64,000 bases of DNA, taken from assembly GCF_012034935.1 (NCBI RefSeq), contig NZ_JAATEN010000024.1:1-64000 (forward strand), given 5' to 3'. The stretch comes from Streptomyces zingiberis. GTDB taxonomy: Bacteria; Actinomycetota; Actinomycetes; Streptomycetales; Streptomycetaceae. The notes below the pieces were generated by a model. It had not been told where the DNA came from and did not search any database. It saw nothing but the letters and a program-made list of their open reading frames with translations. Below, in pieces: positions 53,322-62,167 of this stretch. Positions within the stretch are counted from its first letter, which is position 1. Every line of letters begins with the position of its first letter. Position numbers and translations under genes: made by a program.

Positions 53322-54305
53322 TCAGAATGCCCAGCCACGCCGGTCGGCCAGCCACCGCAGGGTGACCTCTCCGCACCACGTCTGATGCTGACGAATGTGC
53401 GGGGACCACTCTGCTGGGGGCTGTCCGCCGGAGGTCAGGAAGAAACCCGAGAGTGTGGCCAGCGCCGCATCGAGTTGTTCGTCGGCGACTCCACGGGCTG
53501 TGGGGTGCTGGATGAAGAGGGACGTGGCATCGTGGCCGTCGGCGTAGGCAGTGGCCAGGAGGAGGACCAGATCGAACCAGCTCGCCCCCAGGCATGGCCA
53601 GTTCCAGTCGCAGATCCACGCGGCGCCATAAGTGTCGATCAGCACGTTGTCCTGGCGCAGGTCGTGGTGAAGGACGGCATTTCCAGCGACGGCCTCCCGC
53701 CAACCGCTCTCCAGGCTGGCCAGCACGTCTAGGAGGTCGAGTGGCATCCATGAGGGGAGGACGTTCGTGGGCGTCGCGCCACCGGCGAGGTCGCACCAGT
53801 CAGCGAAGTCACCATCTGCACCCACTGGCTTGAGACCAGTGTGCTGGAGTCGTGCAGGTGGGGTGGCGAGCGCTTCCGCAGTGATCGTGTAGGCGTCGAG
53901 GGTGGCCGTGAGCTCGTCAGGTTTCCATGGCGTGGTGGGCAAACGGCCGCCGTCGACAGCATCGATGCCGAGGACGACCCATCCGTCCTGCTCCTCAATC
54001 CACTGCAGGCGTGGCGCCGGAATCGGTGCAGGGAGCGCCTGGTTGATCAACGCTTCCCGGCGGTAGCAGTCGGCGACCACCGCATTGTCCGAGCTGTTGA
54101 CCGCTTTGATGAACTGAGGCCCGGACGTGCCACGGAGCACTGCGGCGAAGCCGCTGGTGAATCCGCTCCCCGTGCTTGGCTCGGCCTGTACCTCGCCTCC
54201 GAGGCGGTTTGCGATGAGTTGGCGAATGTCCTGGGGGAGGTCCTGCCAGTGTGGGCGTACCGCCGTGGAGTCGTACCGGAGGCGGGGGGTGATTATGTGG
54301 GGCAT
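53322..54305 (-). CDS. Aminoglycoside phosphotransferase-fold kinase
   Basis: 327 aa. APH/choline-kinase fold: catalytic loop VLHHDLRQDNVLIDTYGAAW (HxDxxxxN) and metal Asp in WICDWNWPCLGASWFDLVLL; an N-terminal lobe with QFIKAVNSSDN (Lys). Such enzymes phosphorylate small-molecule hydroxyls, including antibiotics; this subgroup in streptomycetes has unknown substrates. It is convergent with the SerRS fragment (46 bp apart). It cannot be assigned to a known resistance enzyme from motifs alone. Confidence 0.85.
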   Translation of the reverse strand: MPHIITPRLRYDSTAVRPHWQDLPQDIRQLIANRLGGEVQAEPSTGSGFTSGFAAVLRGTSGPQFIKAVNSSDNAVVADCYRREALINQALPAPIPAPRLQWIEEQDGWVVLGIDAVDGGRLPTTPWKPDELTATLDAYTITAEALATPPARLQHTGLKPVGADGDFADWCDLAGGATPTNVLPSWMPLDLLDVLASLESGWREAVAGNAVLHHDLRQDNVLIDTYGAAWICDWNWPCLGASWFDLVLLLATAYADGHDATSLFIQHPTARGVADEQLDAALATLSGFFLTSGGQPPAEWSPHIRQHQTWCGEVTLRWLADRRGWAF

Positions 54306-54462
54306 GCCGTCAGGATGAGGGAACCGTATACTCCAGCGCCACGCAGTTGTCGCGTGGACGAGTCCCGGTCCATGCGCTCACTGAGCCGCGTAAGGGGTCT
54401 GGCCCTCATCCTGATGATCATCGGTGCGCCGCACCCGCTCGCGAATCGGCCGACTGGCACGA

Positions 54463-54735
54463 TCACGCGCTGCGGGCGGAATGAGGCTTGGCCCAACCGG
54501 TGGCGGCCACCACCTCCCGCGCGATGTCCACGACAGGTCGTCCGTCCGTCACCACCCGCACGGTATCTGCGGCGGCCCGCAGGTCCAGGGGCCGCGCCTT
54601 GCGGACGCTCCCTTCCAGCTCCTTCTCCAGCAAGATCACACCCTGCTCAGGAATCTCGCTGTCCTCTCGGGGGCCCGCGTCGCTATCCTCCGTGGCAACG
54701 CGATGACGGAGACGAGTAGCCCGGGATCACGCGAG
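54463..54735 (-). pseudogene. Remnant of an AAA/kinase-like P-loop gene (C-terminal part)
   Basis: One minus-strand frame reads SEIPEQGVILLEKELEGSVR, then KARPLDLRAAADTVRVVTDG and RPVVDIAREVVAATGWAK before a stop at 54463. The ending VVTDGRPVVDIAREVVAATGW is typical of the C-terminus of small streptomycete nucleotide-kinase-like proteins. There is no usable start codon after the upstream in-frame TGA, and no P-loop, so only the tail survives. The remaining sequence from 54306 to 54962 shows no other gene. Confidence 0.5.
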
Positions 54736-54961
54736 CCGAGAGAGCTGCCAGCAGCTGGGAAGGCAGCCTCGCGCCCCGTGGTGAAGACCCTCCCGAGTGC
54801 GGGGAGGAACGGCCCGCCGGCCCAATGCCCCGCCGACTGGCCCCGTAACCGGCCACGAAAGAGGCCGCCGCCGTCGAGTGGCGGTGAAGGCGCGGTGGAA
54901 CCGCGAGTCCCCTTCTCGCCCGCGCCCCCAAGGGATCACCATGACGCCCTGGAGGGCTGCG

Positions 54962-56281
54962 ATGATCCACACGACCAATCGTGTACTGGTATCCGACCTG
55001 CACGAGCACGTGGACCGGACCGTGTCCGTGTCGGGCTGGGTACACACACTCCGTCTGCTGAGCAAAGTGCAGTTCCTCGTCGTACGCGACCACACCGGCT
55101 GATGCAGGTCACTCACCAGCGAGGCGGCGCAGGCGACGAGATCGAGGCCGCCCTGCAGCAGCTCACCCCGGAGTCCGCGGTGCGGATCACCGGCCGCGTC
55201 GCCGACAACCCGATCGTGAAGCTCCACGGCCTGGAGATCATCCCGGAGCGGGTCGACGTCCTGAACCGGGCAGAGACACCGCTGCCCATCGACGAGGGCA
55301 CCGGCCTTGAACACCGCCTGGACTGGCGATTCCTGGACGTACGGCGCCGCCCCGGCCGCGCAGCTGCTGTTCGCCGTGCAGACCACGCTCGAGCAGGGCA
55401 TGCGCGAGTACGCCTACGGGCAGGGCTGCACCGAGATGCACACGCCGAAGCTGATGGGCACCGCCTCGGAGTCCGGGGCCGAGGTGTTCGAGCTCGGCTA
55501 CTTCGGCCGCTCCGCCTACCTGGCGCAGTCGCCACAGTTCTTCAAGCAGATGGCGATCGCGGCCGGCGTCGACAGGGTCTTCGAGATCGGACCGGTCTTC
55601 CGCGCCGAGCCGTCCTTCACCTCGCGGCACGCCACCGAGTTCACCGGAGTGGACGTGGAGCTAGCGTGGATCGACGGGGTCGAGGATGTCATGACGTTCG
55701 AGGAGCGGATGCTCGCGCACGCCATCGCCCAGGTCGCCGACGCATACGGGGAGGCGATCCGGGAGACGCTCGGCGTCGAGGTGACAGTGCCGGCAACGCC
55801 CTTTCCACGGCTCACGATGGCTGAGGCTCAGGAGATCCTGCGGGAGAAGGGCTGGGACCCGCAGGGCGTGAAGGAGGACCTTGCCCCCGAGGGCGAGCGC
55901 GGTATCGGCGCGCATCTCAGGGAGCACACCGGCCATGAATGGGTGTTCGTCACCCACTACCCGACGAGTGTCCGGCCCTTCTACCACATGCGGCCGACGG
56001 ACAACCCGGCTGTGACGCTCAGCTTCGACCTGCTGTGGCAGGGACTGGAGGTCACGACCGGCGCGCAGCGTGAGCATCGCTACGACGTGGTGAAGCAGGC
56101 TGCGGAGAAGGGCCTGAGGCATGAACCGATGCAGGACTACCTCAACGTCTTCCGGTACGGCTGCCCGCCCCACAGTGGCCTGGGCCTGGGGCTGAGTCGG
56201 GTGCTGATGGTGTTGCTCGGGCTTGACTCGATTCGCGAGGCCACGTTCCTGTTCCGCGGCCCGAGCAGGCTGACTCCGTAG
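54962..56281 (+). pseudogene. AspRS/AsnRS-like synthetase broken by two frameshifts
   Basis: Class IIb synthetase sequence spread over three segments. Segment 1 (54962-55102): OB-fold start RVLVSDLHEHVDRTVSVSGW to QFLVVRDHTG, then a stop. Segment 2 (about 55101-55345, another frame): MQVTHQRGGAGDEIEAALQQ to DWRFLDVR. Segment 3 (to 56281): AAQLLFAVQTTLEQGMREYA, FEIGPVFRAEPSFTSRHATE (motif 2) and GLGLGLSRVLMVLLGLDSIR (motif 3). One missing base near 55100 and one extra base near 55345 would restore a single frame of about 440 codons, of the archaeal-type/non-discriminating AspRS class. GGAGGG precedes the ATG. Either a recent pseudogene or two sequencing errors. Confidence 0.82.
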
Positions 56282-56435
56282 CGGCCGAAAGACCGGGGTG
56301 TAATCAACGGTTTGTCGCTTCACGGCAGTTCAGTGTGAGGCTGACGTCGTCAAGGGGACCCGATAGCCTGCATTGAGCGATCTCTGAGGGGCGAGATTCA
56401 TCCTGGCTGAGATTGGTCAGAACTTGGGGGCGAGG

Positions 56436-57434
56436 ATGGGCGCAACAAGAACGGTGGCCGTCTACTCTCTCGGCGGCACCATCGCCATGACCACCGATCC
56501 GGCGACCGGCAGCGTCGTCCCGGCCCTCTCCGCCCACGACCTCCTCGCGGCCGTGCCCGGCCTGGATGGCCACGGAATCGATCTGCGCGTGCACGACTTC
56601 CGCCGTGTGCCCGGTGCCTCGCTGACCTTCGACGACCTCACCGAACTTGGCGCGGCGGTCGACAAGACCCTCGCCGGCGGCGACGTCGACGGTGTCGTGA
56701 TCACGCAGGGGACCGACACCATCGAGGAGACCGCGTTCTTCCTTGACCTTCATCACGGCCACGAGCAGCCGATCATCGTCACTGGCGCCATGCGCAATCC
56801 CACCATGGCCGGTCCCGACGGACCCGCCAACCTGTACGCGGCCGTCCTCGCCGCATCCGACCCGCAGCTGCGTGGCGCCGGTGCCCTGGTCGTCCTGAAC
56901 GACGAGATCCACGCGGCACGCCACGTCCGCAAGTCCCACACCACCAGCCCCTCCGCCTTCACGTCACCCGGCGCAGGGCCCATCGGCCGGATCGCCGAGG
57001 ACCAGGTACGGCTGACCGCTGCGCTTCCCCACCGCTATGGCCCCTTGACACGGCCGCGAAGCCGTGAGGTGCGTGTGGGCCTGTATACGGTCAGTCTCGG
57101 CGACGATGGGGAGCTGCTCGCGGCATGGGACGGCCGATGTGATGGGCTCGTCGTCGCTGCTTTCGGTGTCGGCCACGTTCCTCAGCGACTCGTCGAGAGC
57201 CTGGAACGGCTCGCCGCGCGGGTCCCCGTGGTCCTCTCATCGCGCATCGGGAAGGGCCCTGTCCTGACGAGGACGTACGGTTTTCCTGGATCCGAGAAGG
57301 ATCTGATCAGCCGTGGGCTCATCCCAGCTGGCGATCTTGGCCCCTACCAAGCACGCCTCCTACTCCATGGGCTGCTGGCACAAGACGCGGACCGCGAGAC
57401 GATCACGGAGAAATTCTCCCTCTTCGCGCGCTGA
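56436..57434 (+). CDS. ansA: L-asparaginase
   Basis: About 332 aa, asparaginase/glutaminase family. Catalytic Thr in YSLGGTIAMTTD near the N-terminus and second active-site block VVITQGTDTIEETAFFLD; VTGAMRNPTMAGPDGPANLY is also characteristic. It hydrolyses L-asparagine to aspartate and ammonia. No signal peptide is seen, so it is cytoplasmic. ATG at 56436 has GGGGGCGAGG upstream; an in-frame TTG at 56424 is less likely. It follows the broken AspRS-like gene by 154 bp on the same strand, so a link with aspartate supply for that synthetase is conceivable. Confidence 0.9.
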   Translation: MGATRTVAVYSLGGTIAMTTDPATGSVVPALSAHDLLAAVPGLDGHGIDLRVHDFRRVPGASLTFDDLTELGAAVDKTLAGGDVDGVVITQGTDTIEETAFFLDLHHGHEQPIIVTGAMRNPTMAGPDGPANLYAAVLAASDPQLRGAGALVVLNDEIHAARHVRKSHTTSPSAFTSPGAGPIGRIAEDQVRLTAALPHRYGPLTRPRSREVRVGLYTVSLGDDGELLAAWDGRCDGLVVAAFGVGHVPQRLVESLERLAARVPVVLSSRIGKGPVLTRTYGFPGSEKDLISRGLIPAGDLGPYQARLLLHGLLAQDADRETITEKFSLFAR

Positions 57435-57665
57435 CCTGCGCACCTCAGCCCGTCCGACGGGACCCCAGAGACGTGCCAACGGTGCCGTTCCCGAGGATCG
57501 GGAGGACCGAGGAACAAGGGATCCAGCAGTTCGGCAGCCGACCTTTTAGGGATCACCACTGATCGGGTGACTCGATACTGACCAGGCCAAGTCCCAGTTC
57601 GTTGCGGCAGATGTGATGACTCGCCACCGCAGTCTGACGACAAGATCACGAGCAGAAGTGGAGCA

Positions 57666-58271
57666 TCAGGAGACTGTCCGCAAAGGTGGGCCTGGAGCGG
57701 CAGCTACGGGGCGGAGCATCGGCCCCGTGATGTCGACGGGCGCGTTCAAGCCGTCCAGGAGCACGATGATCCGGTCGATGTTGGTGAGGCGTCGCTGCCC
57801 AGATTCCAGCATCGACAGAAAAGCCTGGCTCAGCCCCGTGAGGAGGGCCATGTCCTCCTGACGGAGGTGGCCGTACTCTCGCACGAGTTGGCACAGCCTG
57901 CCGAAGTCCTTGTGTAACAGGGCGTCCCTGACGTCCTGGCGAGCCCATACATGGGGTGGAACGGGGCGCGCAGGCTGTACGACTGTCCCACTCCGAGCGC
58001 AGCCGGAACAGATATCTTCCCTGTTGTACCGACTCAGGCGACATCGGCAGAGGCTGCAGAGCCGGGTGCGGCTGGTTGGCGTGGAGGTGCTTCTTGTGGC
58101 GCTCACGGGGATTCGCTCCGTGCCCGACGGCGTTGGGGCGGCATCAGACGAGCGTCGAGATGAGTAGTCATTGCCACCCATCGCATCCGCGCGTGCGTTC
58201 GGGTCGCTCTTGGATGCGTCGCCCCGGGTCGTTGCGCTGGGGAGCGCCGCGCTCAATCCCTGATCGGGCAT
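57666..58271 (-). CDS. XRE-family HTH protein with zinc ribbon, short form
   Basis: Up to 201 aa. A zinc ribbon (CSLCRCRLSRYNREDICSGC, about residues 71-90) precedes an XRE HTH (LRQEDMALLTGLSQAFLSMLESGQRR, about 137-162). Related streptomycete regulators of this kind often continue with about 200 residues of helical repeat; here the protein stops about 40 residues after the HTH, so it may be a truncated or minimal form. The first 60 residues are unconserved in look, and ATG at 58181 is an alternative start. An inverted repeat at 58329-58345 lies upstream. Confidence 0.72.
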   Translation of the reverse strand: MPDQGLSAALPSATTRGDASKSDPNARADAMGGNDYSSRRSSDAAPTPSGTERIPVSATRSTSTPTSRTRLCSLCRCRLSRYNREDICSGCARSGTVVQPARPVPPHVWARQDVRDALLHKDFGRLCQLVREYGHLRQEDMALLTGLSQAFLSMLESGQRRLTNIDRIIVLLDGLNAPVDITGPMLRPVAAAPGPPLRTVS

Positions 58272-58326
58272 CCGGTCCCTCCGTCAGCCGGTGATGCCCT
58301 CAGACTGGCGCCGGTCAGGACGAAGG

Positions 58327-58347
58327 GCCCGGACAGACTGTCCGGGT
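58327..58347. promoter_or_regulatory. Inverted repeat CCGGACA-N3-TGTCCGG, operator candidate (site 1)
   Basis: CCGGACA (58329-58335), GAC, TGTCCGG (58339-58345), extended by one to two bases each side. It sits 58 bp upstream of the short XRE gene start and 40 bp past the stop of the flavoprotein gene, so it could be either an operator or the stem of a terminator. The same half-sites with the same 3-bp spacer recur at 60298-60314 upstream of the second XRE gene, which favours an operator. Confidence 0.65.
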
Positions 58348-58384
58348 CCAATTCTTCTTGTTTCCGAGCTTTATTGATGGAACG

Positions 58385-58939
58385 TCAGGAGATTGCCCTG
58401 CTGGCCTCGTCGAGTACGGCTTCCCACGGGTACCGGCGCCCCGGCATCCCAGCCCGCGGCTCGGCGAGCGGCCATACCTCGTCTCCGTAGATCAACCGCA
58501 CCCCTGAATCGTGAAGGGCTTGGATGTGCCCTTCCCATGCGGGGTGGCGAGCGTGCGCGGCGTTCACGCGGGGCCAGACGACTACCGGGAGGTCCAGTGT
58601 TCCGATGGCTTCGTTGACCTGTGTCAACGCCTGGTTGTCTGAGATCCCCAGGGCGAGCTTGGCGACGGTGTTGGCACTTGCCGGGGCCACGACGTAGCAG
58701 CCCACCGGGGGATGTGGCCGGGAGTCACCCGGCAGGCGTGATTCGGACCGTACGGGAAGGCCGGTCAGCCCTTCGAGCTGCGCCGTCTCCCCGCTCACGC
58801 GGAGCCACTGACCTGCAGTCGGTGTGAGCGTGACCGCAACCGTCCAGCCCCGTTCGAGCGCCGGGACCACGAGCCCTGTGCGGAGGTCCTCAATCCCGCC
58901 GGCGCTCGATCCGACGACGCCCAGCACCTTGCCCTGCAT
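58385..58939 (-). CDS. Flavoprotein, phosphopantothenoylcysteine decarboxylase-like
   Basis: About 184 aa. HFCD flavoprotein fold: GKVLGVVGSSAGGIEDLR at the start and the substrate-clamp-like YVVAPASANTVAKLALGISDN (PASANT motif). Family members bind FMN and decarboxylate Cys-containing substrates, as in coenzyme A and lantibiotic AviCys biosynthesis. The conserved active-site His is not obvious. Start 58939 is five bases beyond the stop of the upstream XRE/TPR gene; ATG 58963 would overlap it by 19 bp. Streptomycetes frequently pair this small flavoprotein with an XRE regulator; the function of the pair is unknown to me. Confidence 0.82.
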   Translation of the reverse strand: MQGKVLGVVGSSAGGIEDLRTGLVVPALERGWTVAVTLTPTAGQWLRVSGETAQLEGLTGLPVRSESRLPGDSRPHPPVGCYVVAPASANTVAKLALGISDNQALTQVNEAIGTLDLPVVVWPRVNAAHARHPAWEGHIQALHDSGVRLIYGDEVWPLAEPRAGMPGRRYPWEAVLDEASRAIS

Positions 58940-58944
58940 CGAAG

Positions 58945-60177
58945 TCACTGCACCGCCCTGCATCGTTGGGCCATGGCCAGCAGCTCGGACGAGTGGCTGC
59001 CGCCCGTGACCGGGGACTGCTTCCTCAGGTCGCGAAGGGTCTCGCGTACACGTGGATTGTTCCGCACGAGCTGGGGTGAGGTGCGTTCGGCCTCCCGCAG
59101 TTCCCTGAAGGACTCGTCGACGCGCCCCCTGAGGCAGAGGCCGCGGGCGTAGTCGATGCGATGAGACACGGCGCGTTCCGCCGGCATGTGGGAAACGTCG
59201 ATGCCGCCATGCTCGACGACGTACGGGATGTTCTCCAGGTCAAGCTCGATCGACAGGCGGTGCAGCTCGACGTTCGTGGGACCGAAGCACGTCTGCCAGT
59301 GGTTCTCGTCGGAACCGAGCCGGTCGGCGAGCCGCTTCGCCTTCTCCAACAGGGAGTTGGCGGTGTGTCGATCCTGGTGCCGTGCAGCGGCCACAGCAGC
59401 CCGCAGATGAACCATGCCAAGCAGGCTCAAGGCGGCCGGGTCGTCCTCGCGAACCTGACTGGCGAGCCAGGCCGCGGCGGTATCGCCCAGTTCGAGGGCG
59501 TCCTCGTATCGCCCGTTGGCCAGCAGTGCATGCGTACCGGAGCGGGCGGCGGAGACGAGCGACAGCGGGTCCTCGGATTCGTCGGCGGCCCGCATGGCGC
59601 GCTCGGCCGCGAGCCACGACAAGTCGGACTCGCCCACCTTGGCGAGGGTGGTTGCCGCCAGGTGATGCGTGCGGGCCGAGACAGCGAGGCCGCATCGCCG
59701 CTGATCGCCAGGCGGAAGGTCTTCCAGATCCTGGGCCGTCCTCAGCAGACCGGGCAGGGCGGCAATGACGTCGCCAAGAAGGCCAGCCTGATAGTCATCC
59801 CAGCTGCGCTCGACGAAGACCTGCACCTGCTCCGGCCTCGGCAACTGCCGGTCCGCCGTGGGACCGAACAGCTGCTTGGAGAGCCGTCGAGGGCTCATCA
59901 GCGCATCGCGGACTGCTGGCACGTCGTCCATGTGCTTTTCCTCGTCCTCCAAGAGGACGGGCTGCCCCATCAAGTCGCCGAGCGGGACACGCAGTACGCG
60001 AGCGAGCTCAGCGAGCTTGTCGATTCTCGGAGGCTTTCGTACTCCTCGCTCAATCTTCGACAGCCAGTCGGTGCTGTGCCCGACGAGGCCGGCGAGGACG
60101 GGCTGCGTGTAGCCCCGGCGCTCGCGGTAGAACGAGATCCGCTCTCCTATGCTGAGGTGATCACCAAGACCACGCAT
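58945..60177 (-). CDS. XRE-family HTH regulator with TPR-like helical domain
   Basis: 410 aa. XRE HTH at about residues 10-62 (ISFYRERRGYTQPVLAGLVGHSTDWLSKIERG in pieces). Residues 100-400 are helical repeats of the TPR type (ERAMRAADESEDPLSLVSAARSGTHALLANGRYEDALELGDTAAAWL region), found in regulators that sense peptides or small molecules. It is followed immediately by the flavoprotein gene, with overlap or a 5-bp gap, so the two are one unit. Inverted repeat at 60298-60314, 121 bp upstream, may be its own operator. Confidence 0.87.
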   Translation of the reverse strand: MRGLGDHLSIGERISFYRERRGYTQPVLAGLVGHSTDWLSKIERGVRKPPRIDKLAELARVLRVPLGDLMGQPVLLEDEEKHMDDVPAVRDALMSPRRLSKQLFGPTADRQLPRPEQVQVFVERSWDDYQAGLLGDVIAALPGLLRTAQDLEDLPPGDQRRCGLAVSARTHHLAATTLAKVGESDLSWLAAERAMRAADESEDPLSLVSAARSGTHALLANGRYEDALELGDTAAAWLASQVREDDPAALSLLGMVHLRAAVAAARHQDRHTANSLLEKAKRLADRLGSDENHWQTCFGPTNVELHRLSIELDLENIPYVVEHGGIDVSHMPAERAVSHRIDYARGLCLRGRVDESFRELREAERTSPQLVRNNPRVRETLRDLRKQSPVTGGSHSSELLAMAQRCRAVQ

Positions 60178-60589
60178 GCGCGCTGCCTCCCCAACTTTGG
60201 TCCGTCATTCACGGTAGCGGCCGAGCAGACCGCGAGATCAGGCAGCGAGTCGGGCTGCGGTGCCATGTTCAACATCCGCTCTCGGGCCTGGAACAGCCCG
60301 GACACTTTGTCCGGCTACACCCACAAGTCCAGGAGGTGCCAGAGCTTTGCAGGTCCGCCTTCCCTGCCAACGCTCTATGCCCTGGGGATTACTTGCGTGG
60401 CGGTGCAACGCAATGGAAGTCGCCGATCCGCCGGATTATGAAGAAGTCTCCAGCGAACTCGTTGCGCACTCCACCCCACAGCAGCGCCTTGCCCTCAGTC
60501 AGAAGGCATCACAAGATCTTCGGTAGAGCTGAATACTGGGATCGTCCACAGTGACCCGAGCGCCCGTTGGAAATCGGTAGGCTGCCTGT
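60178..60589. other. Divergent intergenic region between XRE/TPR gene and gltX
   Basis: 412 bp with no gene. It must carry the divergent promoters for the XRE/TPR-flavoprotein unit and for gltX. It holds the CCGGACA-N3-TGTCCGG element at 60298-60314. Confidence 0.5.
60298..60314. promoter_or_regulatory. Inverted repeat CCGGACA-N3-TGTCCGG, operator candidate (site 2)
   Basis: Exact 7-bp arms (60298-60304 and 60308-60314) around CTT. It is identical in arms and spacer length to site 1 at 58329-58345. Location between two divergent genes suits control of the XRE regulator, gltX, or both. Confidence 0.7.
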
Positions 60590-62005
60590 ATGCCTGATGC
60601 CTCCACACGCGTGCGTTTCGCCCCGTCTCCCACTGGAATGTTCCACGTTGGCGGGGCTCGGTCGGCTCTCTACAACTGGGCCGTCGCACGACAGTCGGGA
60701 GGCAAGTTCGTCCTGCGCATCGAGGACACCGACACGGCACGCAACAAACCCGAGTGGATCGAGGGCATCATCAGCGCGCTCGCGTCCATCGGGATCTCCA
60801 AGGACGATCCCACGTTCGAGGGCTCCTACTTCCAGTCGCACAACGCCGACCGTCACCGCGAGGCCGCCCAGGAGCTCTACGCAGAGGGCCGCGCGTACTA
60901 CTGCGACTGCTCCCGTGAGCAGGTGCAGGAGCGGACCGGCTCGCAGCACCTCGGCTACGACGGTTTCTGCCGGGACCGGGGCCTGGAACACGTGGAGGGC
61001 CGGGCTCTGCGGTTCCGTACGCCCACGGAGGGCGAGACGGTCGTCGTGGATCTGATCCGAGGTGAGCCGTCCTTCCCGAACTCGGCGATCGAGGACTTCG
61101 TCATCGCCCGCGGCGACGGCTCTCCGGTCTTCCTGATCGCCAACGTCGTCGACGACCTCGACGAGGGCATCACCCTCGTCATCCGTGGTGACGAGCACCT
61201 GTCGAACACGCCCAAGCAGCAGTTGCTGTGGGAGGCGCTCGGCGCGAAGCCCCCGGTGTGGGCGCACCTGCCGGTGATCGTGAACGAGAAGCGGCAGAAG
61301 CTGTCCAAGCGTCGCGACAAGGTCGCTCTTGAGGACTACCTCGCCGAGGGTTACCTGCCGGAGGCGATGACCAACTACCTGATGCTGCTCGGCTGGGGCC
61401 CCGGCGACGATGCCGAGCTCCGCCCGTACGAGGAGCTGGAGCAGAAGTTCCGCGTCGAGGACGTGAATACCTCGCCGGCCTTCTTCGACATCAAGAAGCT
61501 GACCGCCTTCAACGGCGAGTACATCCGCGCCCTTCCGTTGGAGAAGTTCATCGAGGCATGCGAGCCGTGGCTGCGCGCCCCGTATGCCAACTGGGCGCCC
61601 GAGGACTTCGACCAGGCCGCCTGGGAGGCGATCGCCCCGCATGCCCAGACCCGCGTCGCCGTCCTGTCGGACATCACAGCGAACGTCGATTTCCTGTTCC
61701 TGAAGGAGCCGGTGGAGGACGAGGCGTCCTGGGCCAAAGCAATGAAAGGCGACCCGGCAGTCCTCCTGGCCACGGCCCGCGCCAATTTGGAGACGGCCGA
61801 CTGGACCAGCCCCGAGTCCCTCAAGGAAGCGGTCCTGGCCGCCGGCGAGGAGCACGGCCTGAAGCTGGGCAAGGCCCAGGCCCCGGTGCGCGTCGCCGTC
61901 ACGGGCCGCACGGTCGGTCTGCCTCTCTTCGAGTCCCTGGAGGTCCTCGGCAAGGACTGCACACTGTCCAGGATCGACGCGGCTCTAGCGAAGCTCGCCG
62001 GCTGA
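60590..62005 (+). CDS. gltX: Glutamyl-tRNA synthetase, accessory copy
   Basis: 471 aa, full-length class I GluRS. The first signature is APSPTGMFHVGGARSAL (HVGG for HIGH), the second KRQKLSKRRDKV (KLSKR). The tRNA acceptor-binding insert has YYCDCSREQ, and the C-terminal anticodon domain is complete to residue 470. It charges tRNA-Glu with glutamate. Streptomycetes have a housekeeping gltX elsewhere in the core, so this island copy is presumably a paralogue, possibly resistant to an inhibitor or serving a special pathway (inference). Start ATG 60590 has GGTAGG upstream. Confidence 0.92.
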   Translation: MPDASTRVRFAPSPTGMFHVGGARSALYNWAVARQSGGKFVLRIEDTDTARNKPEWIEGIISALASIGISKDDPTFEGSYFQSHNADRHREAAQELYAEGRAYYCDCSREQVQERTGSQHLGYDGFCRDRGLEHVEGRALRFRTPTEGETVVVDLIRGEPSFPNSAIEDFVIARGDGSPVFLIANVVDDLDEGITLVIRGDEHLSNTPKQQLLWEALGAKPPVWAHLPVIVNEKRQKLSKRRDKVALEDYLAEGYLPEAMTNYLMLLGWGPGDDAELRPYEELEQKFRVEDVNTSPAFFDIKKLTAFNGEYIRALPLEKFIEACEPWLRAPYANWAPEDFDQAAWEAIAPHAQTRVAVLSDITANVDFLFLKEPVEDEASWAKAMKGDPAVLLATARANLETADWTSPESLKEAVLAAGEEHGLKLGKAQAPVRVAVTGRTVGLPLFESLEVLGKDCTLSRIDAALAKLAG

Positions 62006-62167
62006 CACTTCGCGATCAAGATCCCGTCGCCCGCGTGGGGAGGCGGGACCCGACGTCGCGAATTGTGGGCATGGACCGCAAGAGGAGGAGGGGCGGAGTG
62101 CGTTCGCCAACGCGCGGATTGTTCGGTTGTTGCCGCCGTGTGAATGACCGACCCGCTCTCAATGACA

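Noticed and set aside
54962..55350. Programmed ribosomal frameshifting in the AspRS-like gene
   Set aside because: No slippery heptamer or downstream structure is apparent at either shift, and two opposite shifts would be needed.
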